A program made the position numbers and the translations under genes. Below are positions 20,124-29,449 of a DNA stretch of 64,000 nt, in pieces. Positions within the stretch are counted from its first letter, which is position 1, and every line of letters begins with the position of its first letter. Under the pieces are notes generated by a model. The model was not told the DNA's origin and made no database searches. It saw only the letters and a list, made by a program, of their open reading frames with translations. Source of the stretch: Cercospora beticola (Eukaryota; Ascomycota; Dothideomycetes; Mycosphaerellales; Mycosphaerellaceae); the NCBI RefSeq assembly GCF_033473495.1, contig NC_088942.1:930001-994000 (forward strand), read 5' to 3'.

Positions 20124-22319
20124 ACTGTTTTCCTAAGCTGCGTGAAACCACATGAAGGACAACTGAGTAACCTTTCGAACTTCTTTCGAAGCTCCTGTTA
20201 TGCACCCCAACGAGACTACATCCTTCTTAGTGATATCTCCGTCCTTAGCGTTGCGAATGAGCAATGGCGTCTAAGTCAAAGCTTATACAGCCGGCGACAT
20301 CACGGCATTTGGTATGTGCCAGGTTCGTAGATGTGGGCCTTGCGGGGGCAGATGAGCACTGGGAGCACAAACTCGGATTTATTGAGGCCATCAATGGTCT
20401 GGTTTCGAGTGACAGCTTGTGGAATGAGGATCCGAGGGCAGGTCTGTAGCGTGATCAGCCTGCATAATACGACAAAAAGCACAATTGTGCAATGCTGTCA
20501 AATAGCTGACTCTGCGCCGCCTTCGGAATGGGCTTCCGCGGCTAGGATGGTCGCAAGCTGAAGCGCAATGGCACAGCACAAATCCCTGTAAGCGCGACTT
20601 AGCCGATCAGCGCCCAGTCTAGCGGGCGATAGGGAGGCATTTTAGCTGTTACGAAAAACATCCCACAAGACGGGAAGTTCTTCATCGCTCCACAAATCCA
20701 GGACAGTGCTTCTTCTTAGAAGAGTAGGGGCGTTGCTGCCATAGCGGGGCAAGATGAGCACAGAGCAACAATGATGCTGTGCAAAAGCATAGTGTATCAG
20801 CACGGCCACGTGAACGACGAGTCCTGCAAGCTTAATGATTGCCTCTCGATCGGATTTCTTCCCAATGCCTTGGCCTTGGAGCGAGATTGCTCTTTCCAGT
20901 CTCCTGGAGAGCAGACTGCGAGCATCTAGCTCTGGATAGTATCAAGCGGTGCTTTCACAGGCCAATGTGTGACGAGTGACTGGTAAGTACTCGTAACCCT
21001 CGCGAGAAATACTTACGACTTAAGGTCGCAGACTGTCACGAGGAGTCGCCTGAATTTGTTGCTGATTCAGATGATCTTGACAGACAAAATAAAAGACATC
21101 GAGGTGTTCGGCATGAGCGCCAACAAGCCATTTTCATCGCGACTCTGGCACTTATCAGTTGAGCATGATCCTCTTCGAGAGGCGAAGAGCAATGCATCCC
21201 ACGATCGTTTTGCAAATTTGACTGACCTGTGCGAGGCACATGATCTGGCGGCGGCTGGGCGAACGCTGGGATTTCTGAGTCCCTTTGCTTCTCATTGCCA
21301 TCAAAGCGTACGGAAGATCGTCCTGAAACTCTCATGTTATGCATCTTTTCGCTAAGCTTGGACGGCGATCTTCCGTTCGAGCCAGGACGGAAGACATCAT
21401 TTTGAAGGTTCTCTGAGGACTCTGCTTGCTTGAGCGCTGCTTTGAATGTCATCTTTGCCTGGCCTTTGCAGTACCCACCACTGGTGGGAGGTGAGTCCAA
21501 TAGAGATCACGCCGGAACCGGTCTGTGCGACAGTCCGATCTGCTCCAAGGCCACAGATTGACCAATGTCATGCTGGAGACCACCAGTCGCGCAGCGCCAA
21601 GGGAACGAAGATCTCATCCTCATGGTTCTCCGTCAGCCTGTTCACCGATCAAGCTCTTCTACTCCTCCATTGTCCTGGAGCCACCCAAGCTTTGTTGCGC
21701 TGACCAGCGGCGGCGATAGACCGACGATACCTTCGCTGGGGTAGCATTCAGGCGCGTGGAACAGCTTCCGTGACCACTGTCAGGTAAGCGGTGAAGGTCG
21801 TGATTGGGAGCTCTCCATCTTGGAGTGGCCGTGTGGAGTTCTCTCGCTGCTCCGTGGACTGCCGGAGGCCAATATCAGCATGAGCGGGGTCGAGACGCGA
21901 CGTCGCGAACCCTCACACGGACAGTGCGCGCGCGCAATGTCAGCAGAAGTCTTGTTGACGTTCATAACAACAAGGTCCGCGAGAGTGAGGTTACAGACAG
22001 GACGCGTTGCAAGCAGTTCCTTCCTCGCGCGCACCGGAGCTCGGAAGCGCCGTTTAGCAGTCATCAAAATTTGACTTCCAACTTTGATTAGTGAACCCGT
22101 AAGACATCGTAGCTTGGCGGCAGAGCGGTTGTTCGCTGTGCCGTATTGATCATTAAACAGCATTGTAGTATACATGCAGTCAGTCAGCGCTCTCAGTTGA
22201 AGGGGTATTTGCAACGTGACCATCTCATCATCACTCATTCAACAACCATACTTTTCGATCCCTCCTTCTTGCACTTCTCCGTAGAATTTCCCACCACCAA
22301 ATCCCAGCAACGATCACCA
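20124..22319. other. 2.2-kb region without a supported gene
   Basis: The best open frame is on the minus strand, 21500-21036 (154 codons), containing MTFKAALKQAESSENLQND, rich in Ser, Gln and charged residues. It has no recognised domain and possible splice sites, so it could be part of a hypothetical gene (low confidence). A 152-codon minus-strand frame at 22238-21780 is also unrecognised. No repeats or RIP-type composition were seen. Confidence 0.35.
21036..21500 (-). CDS. hypothetical open frame, unsupported by homology
   Basis: A 154-codon minus-strand frame with a hydrophilic, Ser- and Gln-rich middle (QAESSENLQNDVFRPGSN). The second half becomes Cys-rich and may be non-coding read-through past a GTCAGT donor near 21229. 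No domain was recognised. The composition of the first 75 codons looks more protein-like than the neighbouring frames, which is the only reason it is listed. Confidence 0.2.
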   Translation of the reverse strand: MDSPPTSGGYCKGQAKMTFKAALKQAESSENLQNDVFRPGSNGRSPSKLSEKMHNMRVSGRSSVRFDGNEKQRDSEIPAFAQPPPDHVPRTGQSNLQNDRGMHCSSPLEEDHAQLISARVAMKMACWRSCRTPRCLLFCLSRSSESATNSGDSS

Positions 22320-23460
22320 TCAAACGGAATCATCCGCCTGAACACGCTTATTCCTCCGAAGAATAGACCAGCCGGACTTGTGACCACCTTGGATCTCAGT
22401 GAGTGAAGGCACGATACCCTGAAGATCTCCAAGCGGGACGGGAATCGGGAAATCAACGGTCGGGAAGATGAGAGCCGCGAACAGATACCAACCAGCGAGG
22501 CATGTTGCGAAGAGCAGTCCAGCAGCGGCCTGGGCGTCGTTAGTACTGTATCCAATGGACTTCAGCAAATTGACGACACTTACGATCTGGAGGTCGTGGG
22601 CCTTTTCTGCGTCGCCATCCGAAACGTAGAAGAACACTCCTGCCAAGCATGCGACTGCTGGAAGGATAGTGCCAAATATGATGGCGAATACCACGTTCGT
22701 TCGAAGACTGCAGATGAAGAAGAATAGCGACAGTATGGTGAACGCTACCCAGTAGAAGGCTGATGAAATGTGTCAGCTCTGGATCTTGGTATGTCTCCGC
22801 CTCTCGCTTACCATAATTGGCATTGAACTCTGGGGCAGCAAGTCCAGTGGCTGCGACATCCGGGTCTGTTGCGAATGATTGGTAGGTCTCGAAGGCTGGC
22901 ATCAAAGTAGCGCCATACGCAGCCCAGAACGAACCTGCTCTTCGTGAATACTTTCATCGCTTTCTACCAACGTTACGACATACCGAAGGTAGCGAACACC
23001 ACGAATGGGAAGGTGTTACCGAGCACGAACTCGAGCAAGCCACCGATCCACATCAAAATTCCGCCATAGAGGACCACAGTCGCGCTATTGAACACGAGTC
23101 AGTATGTTCAATTGTCGCGCAGAAGAAGACTTACTTGTTCGCTGAGCGTGAGCCTCCAGCGCCATGCCAGCCCATCAGCTGCATGGTGATTGGCATCAAA
23201 CTCATCTCGAACCCAACGATTGCAATTGGCGTCGGGTTACCAAAGATCCTCTGCAAAGGATGCTTGAGAGGGAGCTTATCGATCTTCGGCTGAAGATACA
23301 GCTTCTCAAATAGGTCGGACGAAATGGTTACACTGCCAGTGCCACTGGTCTTGATCCTCGCGAGCGTGTCCTCGAGGTCATCGCCCGAGTATTGCTTTCC
23401 ATTGACATCGTCAGTGAAGTCACGAGCAATGCTGTCTCCGGGTTGATGCTGATTCTCCAT
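22320..23460 (-). CDS. acetate/succinate-proton transporter family protein (GPR1/FUN34/YaaH, Ato type)
   Basis: Five exons: 23460-23135, 23084-22984, 22934-22812, 22759-22584, 22529-22320 (introns 49-54 nt), 311 residues. The family signature NPTPIAIVGFEMSL begins at Asn75, at the entry of the first of six membrane spans. Further landmarks are ATVVLYGGILMWIGGLLEFVLG, GNTFPFVVFATFGSFWAAYG and the final AAAGLLFATCLAGWYLF. The N-terminal 70 residues are hydrophilic, as in fungal Ato1/2/3-like proteins. These plasma-membrane proteins move acetate, ammonium or succinate. Intron 4 is 54 nt without an in-frame stop; retention would add 18 residues in a loop, and splicing was preferred because it joins DLQI directly to the AAAGLLF span. 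No regulatory motif was identified. Confidence 0.9.
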
Positions 23461-24843
23461 GATGGATGTGACGCAATTTCACGATTGCTGGCGAAGAGTC
23501 TGAATGAGAAGGACCTGACTACTGAGCAATGAGCTGGCAGTGGACAACACGCTCTCAATGGGACCTGCGACAATATTATTGAAGCTGCGGAGATCATCGT
23601 TCAATGGTCAGGCCATGTCGAGAGCTTCATGGGAGCTGTCACGACCCCCCTGCGCACTGGCAAGGTTGACCACGCGTGTCATTGCTCAGCCTGCCACAAT
23701 TGCGAGGATCTCGAGACTCTTATTGGCAAACTGTGGGAGAGTTTCCTTTTGCTAAGAGAAAGAGATAAAGTCAGAAGACAGTGGGAGAAGGGAAAGTGCG
23801 GAGAATGCCTGTTCATGCACGGATGGAGGTTCTCCATGACCGCCTCTGCCGGTCCTGAGCATGCAGGAAGCAGGACTGCTCCGACCCGAACTGTTCATGC
23901 GCGATCATTGTGCTGAAGCGGTCGCGTTCCGATTGAATCCAGGTGGTAGCGGACATGGCCAAGATTGTCTTGGAGCTCGTACGCCTGCGCAAGCTTGCTG
24001 ACCTGCCAAACTTTTGCAGTAAGCTCGCTGGCTGCTAAGCTCAACAGCATGTGATTGCAGGTATACTTGCGTCGTCGATGGCTTCGCCACAGCCCAGTCA
24101 AGTCTGGATGCTGGTGAAGTGATGTGGTACAGTACTGTACAACGAGCTCGGAGGAAGGGGAGATGAAGTCAAGGGAAGCAGACGGAGCTTGCCGCGTGGA
24201 AGTGGCCAATGCCTTCCTCCACTTTCCACCAGCCATCTTTCAGGCACGGACACACAACCACTCACACGTGCAGCATGTCAAACTCTCTCCCTCTTCCCCG
24301 TCGACCCTGTCTCGATGGGTCGGACTACATGTCAGGGGATCCTAGCAAGATTCCTCTTTGACTTCATTGACACATCGCGAAAAGAGCCAGAGTCGATTAT
24401 ACCGCGACCGCCAGCGAGACCAGAACAACGCGCACTCGTCCGAAGTCTCGATCACCGCTTAGGCCCCGAGAGCATACTGTGCGAATTAGTCGCCTTGATA
24501 CAGAGCTCTGACTCCACTGGAGCGAGAGTGCGCCGAAATTCTAGCGCTTACTGATTTCCGGCTGTCCGGAGGACCAGCATTGCGCTGTGAGGACAAGACG
24601 ATGCTCGGCGGGTCGTCACTGCAACTTACAACACCTCCCCCGACGTGCATATGCTGCGTACGCTGTGCATCTGGAATCTGCGATCGACTCGAGAGGTTGG
24701 GTATTCAATCGCCCCATCCCTGATTGCCTGAGCATAGCCAAGCCTCATTCAGCAGATGGACAGTTTCATACAGAACACTATGCCTTCTCTTAGCTCCAAG
24801 AACACTCAGGCAGCAAATGTGAACGACATGGAGCCATGCTAGC

Positions 24844-25272
24844 TCATTCGCAGTGCACAAGTCTGAGAATATCGAGAACGGGACAGCGATCAGTGGCCTT
24901 CAAATACCGCCCCAGGCTGTACAGCAACTCAATCGAGACGCGCTTCGCCAATGCACGCCGTAAACGAGAACCCGCGCCTGCTGGGTCGACAAAGCGTAAA
25001 GTGTGCAAGTCAGCCGACTTCGTGGGCTCAAGAGGATCTGAAGCGTTGAGGTGTACGTGGTCTTCCATTGCGTTCACACGCAATGGCATTCGCGATGAAG
25101 AATCCGTCTTGTTGAAATCCTTACGTGCGTAAGTCAAACCCGTACTTGTGGGAATCGCTGATATCCGACATGCTTTCGCGTCCCTTGTCTCATAAATAGC
25201 TCCGCAAGAACAACTTGCCCTCTGTCGACCACAATCGGAACAAACTCCGCATGTTGCCCATACATGCTTCAC
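24844..25272 (-). CDS. hypothetical Cys-rich N-terminal open frame
   Basis: A 142-codon minus-strand frame begins MKHVWATCGVCSDCGRQRAS and has five cysteines within 16 residues, which could form a small zinc-binding knuckle. The rest is polar without a domain I can name, and a GTAAGG donor near 25133 suggests an exon may end there. Overlapping frames on the other strand are no better. Listed only as a possibility. Confidence 0.2.
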   Translation of the reverse strand: MKHVWATCGVCSDCGRQRASCSCGAIYETRDAKACRISAIPTSTGLTYARKDFNKTDSSSRMPLRVNAMEDHVHLNASDPLEPTKSADLHTLRFVDPAGAGSRLRRALAKRVSIELLYSLGRYLKATDRCPVLDILRLVHCE

Positions 25273-25301
25273 GTTCTTCGCCGTGCTCTCAGCGAGAATA
25301 T

Positions 25302-25313
25302 CTATAAAAATAC
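25302..25313 (+). promoter_or_regulatory. TATA-like box (CTATAAAAATAC)
   Basis: A good TATA-like sequence about 50 bp before an ATG at 25352 that opens a 71-codon frame, and 320 bp before the receptor start at 25631. It may serve either. Confidence 0.35.
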
Positions 25314-25351
25314 CCTTTTCAAAACTCTGCTCCGAGCCTTACATCTTTTGT

Positions 25352-25567
25352 ATGCAACACTGGCCAATCACGCGAGACTTGCTGGGCTGGACTTGGAAAC
25401 CACACGAACCATTTCGCGCAATGATGCTCGATAAAGGCGTTGCCAATGTACCAGTGCAGGGGTTTCTCGAACCTACGAGCCCTGCTTTTTCGGGCCCCAC
25501 CTACTACATCGCATCAGTTCCGAATGGCGTAATACCATATAACATCATGTTGATAGGAAGGACTTGA
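25352..25567 (+). CDS. hypothetical 71-codon frame after a TATA-like box
   Basis: The frame begins MQHWPITRDLLGWTWKPHEP and ends IMLIGRT, with no signal peptide, membrane span or known domain. Its only support is the TATA-like box 40-50 bp upstream. It may instead lie in the 5' leader of the receptor gene at 25631. Confidence 0.2.
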   Translation: MQHWPITRDLLGWTWKPHEPFRAMMLDKGVANVPVQGFLEPTSPAFSGPTYYIASVPNGVIPYNIMLIGRT

Positions 25568-25630
25568 CGTGGTGACATTCTGCCGTGTCAACTAAAGCTC
25601 ATGTCTAGCGAGTATCTTTCGCGATGAGAC

Positions 25631-27166
25631 ATGTTCACCAACCGTTATCTTCGAGAGTCTCTCGATGGATCTGTCGAGTCAATGTCAAAGCTGACGAGAT
25701 CACTAATACCAGAGCGAGCCAGCATTTCGGCAGAGGAGTTAAGGCAAGAGAGTGGTGTCACAAAAGCACCGCTCCTTCTTGGACTCCTATTCACCTTCTA
25801 TGGACTCTCGGCCACCTTTGTGATGGCGCGAATGTATGTTCGTGCAACAATCACACGTCTTGTGGGCACGGATGACTGGCTCATAGTGGCAGGTTTGGTA
25901 GGAAACTGGTACCTCTATTGGCGCACTGGCTTTACACTGACCATCGTGTCTAGGTAATCAGCACTGGAATGCTGGCGGCTCAATACTATGGTGAGCGCGT
26001 ATGCAGTTGTCTGCCGACAAGCCACTAACACCTTTCTAGAGGTGATCCTGAGCGATGGTCTGCACCCTACGTTACTGCCTATCGAAAACAAGAATGACGT
26101 TGCCAAAGTAAGTGCATGTGATTCCTCCGCTTCGCGACGTATCTTACAACTTGCGCAGTGGTGCTTCATTGCGTCAATTCAGTGGGCGGTTGGCGTAACG
26201 ACTACCAAGGTCTCAATCTTGTTCCAGTACTTTCGCTTCCTTAAATGCTCTGTAGCAACGAGGATCATTTGGGGCCTCATGGTCATTGTCATACTCGGCG
26301 GTATCACTACTCTGGTAGTGACATTCACGAGCTGTCAGCCGATGAGAGTCATATGGCACGCTGAGCTACAGAACAAGGCCAGGTGCATCAATCAAAAGCT
26401 GTAAGTGACATTATACAACTTACGGAAAGTGCATGCTCACACACACAGCTTTTGGGAATTACAGTCTGGGTACGAGATAGTTACCTGCTTCGCCATGCTT
26501 GTAATTGTGATGCAGCCCCTGTGGAAATTGCACCTGTCCGTGAAACGACGGCTCGGTGTAATCATCCTGCTTGGATTGAGTTCATCGTACAGTAGGCCCC
26601 ATTTCGAAAATCGTCGCACATCACGCTGAACACCTTTCTAGCTCATGCGTTGTGAGTGCGCTACGCTTGGCATGCACACAGCGGCAGTGCACACTGGTCC
26701 ACGTGCCAGCAACGGCAGGGGCGCATGATTTCGATTGGGCAAACAATGTGGTACGGTATTCGTTGCCTTTATGAAGACTTTTTACTGAGCACCAACGTAG
26801 CCCACGCTGTACGCGGCCATTGAGCTTCATGCAGGAATCATCTGCTGCTCTCTACCGGCGCTATTGCCTTTGCGCTTCACAATACGCGCATGGTTGCGCC
26901 CTACGAGAGGAACGTCTTCTGCACCCGCACAAGCCGTCTTGCCTCGAGGTCCCAACATGGAACAAACTCGCCCTATCGCGCAGCCAATCCTCCCGACTCC
27001 GTCGCTACATGAAGCAAATGAAGCTTTAACGGGTCCCACTCAATCGAGAATCGCAAGCGCTGCTGTCGAGATCACGAACAACGAGCCGACTCACGGCACA
27101 GTAGCCATGTGCAGCCAGCGATCGCAAAGCACGCCTCTAAGGAAAGCAGGTATGTTCATCCCATAA
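25631..27166 (+). CDS. rhodopsin-like seven-span integral membrane protein (Pth11-related, no CFEM)
   Basis: Seven exons: 25631-25897, 25954-25990, 26040-26107, 26159-26400, 26449-26586, 26642-26750, 26801-27166, giving 408 residues. Landmarks of the fungal rhodopsin-like domain appear in order: LLFTFYGLSATFVMARMYVR, TDDWLIVAGL, IASIQWAVGVTTTKVSILFQY, FTSCQPMRVIW with CINQK, GYEIVTCFAMLVIVMQPLWK, HDFDWANNV and LYAAIELHAGIICCSLPAL. There is no CFEM domain and no obvious signal peptide. It is a plasma-membrane sensor candidate related to the protein at 18546-20123, on the opposite strand. The C-terminus is uncertain: a GTATGT donor at 27151 and an acceptor ending at 27206 would replace the final few residues by about 37 others and end near 27320. 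Each intron joins two family motifs, so the core is secure. Confidence 0.85.
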
Positions 27167-27792
27167 ACTTCTCGCGAGGCTGTCTGGTAACATGATGATG
27201 ATCAGGTCGTGATAATGAAACCGTGTCCCGCACGAACGGCACCGAATATGCCCGCTACAAGAAAGCCCTTGGCCGACCACTCATACTTCAGTCGTGGAGA
27301 GCATGGACGACATTTGCATGAGATTCCATCAAAGCAACGAGCATGTCCCCTTTGCTGCGAGTCAATCTTACTCAACGTGAGTTGGAGCATCATAACAGGT
27401 CTCACGGCCGCTTTCAGAGGCTCTGCGTACGATCTGTCGCCAGAAGCAACGACTGCTGGGCTGTTCGATGAAGGAAATCTTCGCAACCAAAGCCGCAGCG
27501 AGAGCGTGCGACAATCTTCGTCCATGTCTACATGGTACAGGCCAGATTCAACAGTGTCGATGAGGAGCTTCAACAACATGAATATTGCTATCTCCGCTTG
27601 TCGAAACACGGATCGGTCGACGGGATTCTTGTAAGACAAAGCGAAAGGAATTTCTCTGTTTGAACATACGACGACAAGTCACGAACCGAAAACTTTCAAC
27701 TAAACACCATCTCGTTCTCTCGAGGCCATAGCATAAAACCCCGCATGGGGCTCTCGCACTCAATCTTTAATTCCAGTCGCAACCGCCATACT
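27167..27792. other. spacer between convergent genes
   Basis: Two mutually overlapping frames of about 140 codons occupy opposite strands (27209-27634 plus, 27639-27202 minus), so at most one could be real. Neither shows a family. The first part could be a last exon of the receptor gene. Confidence 0.4.
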
Positions 27793-28737
27793 TCAACTAA
27801 GTACAATTTCCTTTCCTTTCAACCACTCCTCAAAATCCATCAACTCACCCCTCGCCATCCCTCGACTCCACTCCAACTCCTCGTCCTGCCCAGGACCGAA
27901 ATACCCGAAGTACTCCAAATACCCGAAGTACTCCACAAACATTCCCTCCCAGAAACCCATCTGCTCTACCTTCCCTCTTAACTCAACCTGTCTATACTCC
28001 AATTTCTTTCCCGTAACCTCCGATATCTTCTCCACAATCTCCTCGAGACTATACCACTTCTCCATCGCCCTCAAAGTTTTACCTTTGAATTTCTCCGGCT
28101 CTGCAAGGATCGTGCCAACGAATTTTCCGGTATCTTCTACCGCGGCAATCAGAGGAAGTTGAGTTTTAGGTGAGACGTGACGTTCCATGACCCATTTCTC
28201 TTCGTTCTCCAATTTTCGAATTCCGACAGCGGCGGGCTGCAGGAAATTCTCCATAAACGAGCCGGGACAGTAGAATGCGCTGGAGATTTTGTCCGGTGGA
28301 AGAGAGCGAATGTATTCTTCGGCTTTGGCTTTTGCGTCGAAGGGTGTGACAAGGGTGTATTTTCCGGAGGAAATTTGGGAGACAGGAGGGAGGGTGCTGA
28401 AGATTACGTATTGCACGCCTGCAGTGAGGGCGATGTCGATTGTTGTTTTGATGGTTTGGAATTCTGAGGAGAGGGCGTTGGGGCCGAAGGCTGGGGTGCT
28501 CATTAAGAAGACTGTGTGGACGTCTTTGAGAGCTGAGGTGATGGATGCTGGGTCCGAGGTGTCTGCTGCCACGATTTCGATGCTTGATGGCAGGGCTTTG
28601 GCCTTTGGAGAGGAGACATCGCGGGTTATGGCACGGATGCGGTATTGCTTTGAGAGTTCAGGATCGTTGGAGACGAAGTTGATGATGGAACTGCCTTGGT
28701 TGCCTGTGGCGCCAAAGACAGCGAGGAGTTTGGACAT
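27793..28737 (-). CDS. NmrA-like NAD(P)-binding Rossmann protein (atypical SDR)
   Basis: A single exon of 314 residues starting at MSKLLAVFGATGNQGSS; an ATG 13 codons earlier is less likely. The glycine-rich GATGNQG (residues 9-15) binds the dinucleotide, and IRAITRDVSSPKAKAL places an Arg after strand 2, which suggests NADP preference (inference). Further family landmarks are VAADTSDPASI, VFLMSTPAFGPN, YVIFSTLPP and FYCPGSFMENF. NmrA-like proteins are often redox sensors or reductases rather than classical dehydrogenases, and no Tyr-x3-Lys catalytic pair is evident. Near the C-terminus EYFGYLEYFGYF reflects an exact 18-bp tandem duplication. The start lies about 100 bp from a duplicated upstream segment (28834-29027). 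Confidence 0.9.
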   Translation of the reverse strand: MSKLLAVFGATGNQGSSIINFVSNDPELSKQYRIRAITRDVSSPKAKALPSSIEIVAADTSDPASITSALKDVHTVFLMSTPAFGPNALSSEFQTIKTTIDIALTAGVQYVIFSTLPPVSQISSGKYTLVTPFDAKAKAEEYIRSLPPDKISSAFYCPGSFMENFLQPAAVGIRKLENEEKWVMERHVSPKTQLPLIAAVEDTGKFVGTILAEPEKFKGKTLRAMEKWYSLEEIVEKISEVTGKKLEYRQVELRGKVEQMGFWEGMFVEYFGYLEYFGYFGPGQDEELEWSRGMARGELMDFEEWLKGKEIVLS

Positions 28738-29449
28738 TTTCAAGAGTTGGTTGTGAGAATTTTGGGTTTTGAACAAAGCTGCCGAAGAGGGAAGTTGCGA
28801 TCGAGAAGCTACTTTGTATATCAGAGAGGTGAAGTTGCTGCCTCCCTCTGGCTGACAAAGCTCGACTTGCCGGTCTCAAAGGATCACACTCGAAGCAGGC
28901 AGGAACTAGCTGAAGTGATGTACACTCGACGTGACTAAGGTTGCCGCCTTCCTTCAGCTGACAAAGCTAGACTTCTTTGGCTCTGAAGGATCGCATCCAA
29001 AGCAGATAGGAATTGCCTGAAATGGTATAGTCTCAGTGCACAGAATTCACACAGATACGAAGTGAAAGTCGAGGCGAACATGCTCTTGCCATCGACAAAA
29101 GCTGCGCATGATAGCAGGTCTGGCTCTGTGAGAACTTGCAGCAGTTTTTTCTACGAACTTACGACTATGCCCAAGGGTAGACGCTAACATGGAGAGCTGA
29201 GCCACCAATTTGAAACACCAGTTTCTCAGCGAACGCCTTTTGTACAGCCTGACTATGCCACAATGAACAAAGATATTGCTCAGTGCAGTATGCCGACAAT
29301 TTCCAATGACCATAAGTAGCCAACAAGTGCATTTTCCACAACAAAACTCTTCGCAACAGACAATCAAGACCCCAAACCCATATTTCTCTGAAGCGCCAAG
29401 CCTAGTAGGCACACTGCAGACGACTCAGTCAGACATGACTTTGTCTTCT
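28738..29449. other. upstream region of the NmrA-like gene, with an imperfect duplication
   Basis: Contains two related segments of about 89 bp (28834-28922 and 28940-29027), both with GCTGACAAAGCT and GAAGGATC/AAGGATC cores, at a period of 106 bp. No gene was recognised. The remainder (29030-29449) is the 3' flank of the DUF2786 gene. Confidence 0.5.
28834..29027. repeat. imperfect direct duplication upstream of the NmrA-like gene
   Basis: Copy 1 starts GTTGCTGCCTCCCTCTGGCT and copy 2 GTTGCCGCCTTCCTTCAGCT; both continue with GACAAAGCT and end near GAA(G/A)TG(A/G)T. Differences are mostly transitions. The pair lies within the probable promoter of the gene at 27793-28737. Confidence 0.65.

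Larger units (their letters stand above)
23461..25630. other. 2.2-kb region without a supported gene
   Basis: Several short frames are present. Plus 24315-24554 encodes a helical-looking, proline-containing segment (ARFLFDFIDTSRKEPE) of 79 codons. Minus 25272-24844 encodes 142 codons starting with a Cys-rich CGVCSDCGRQRASCSCG. Neither has a recognised family, and splice structure could not be fixed. The stretch near 25302 has a TATA-like box. Confidence 0.35.

Noticed and set aside
27202..27639. Overlapping ~140-codon frames on both strands
   Set aside because: Mutually exclusive, no domain; could at most contain a short last exon of the receptor gene.
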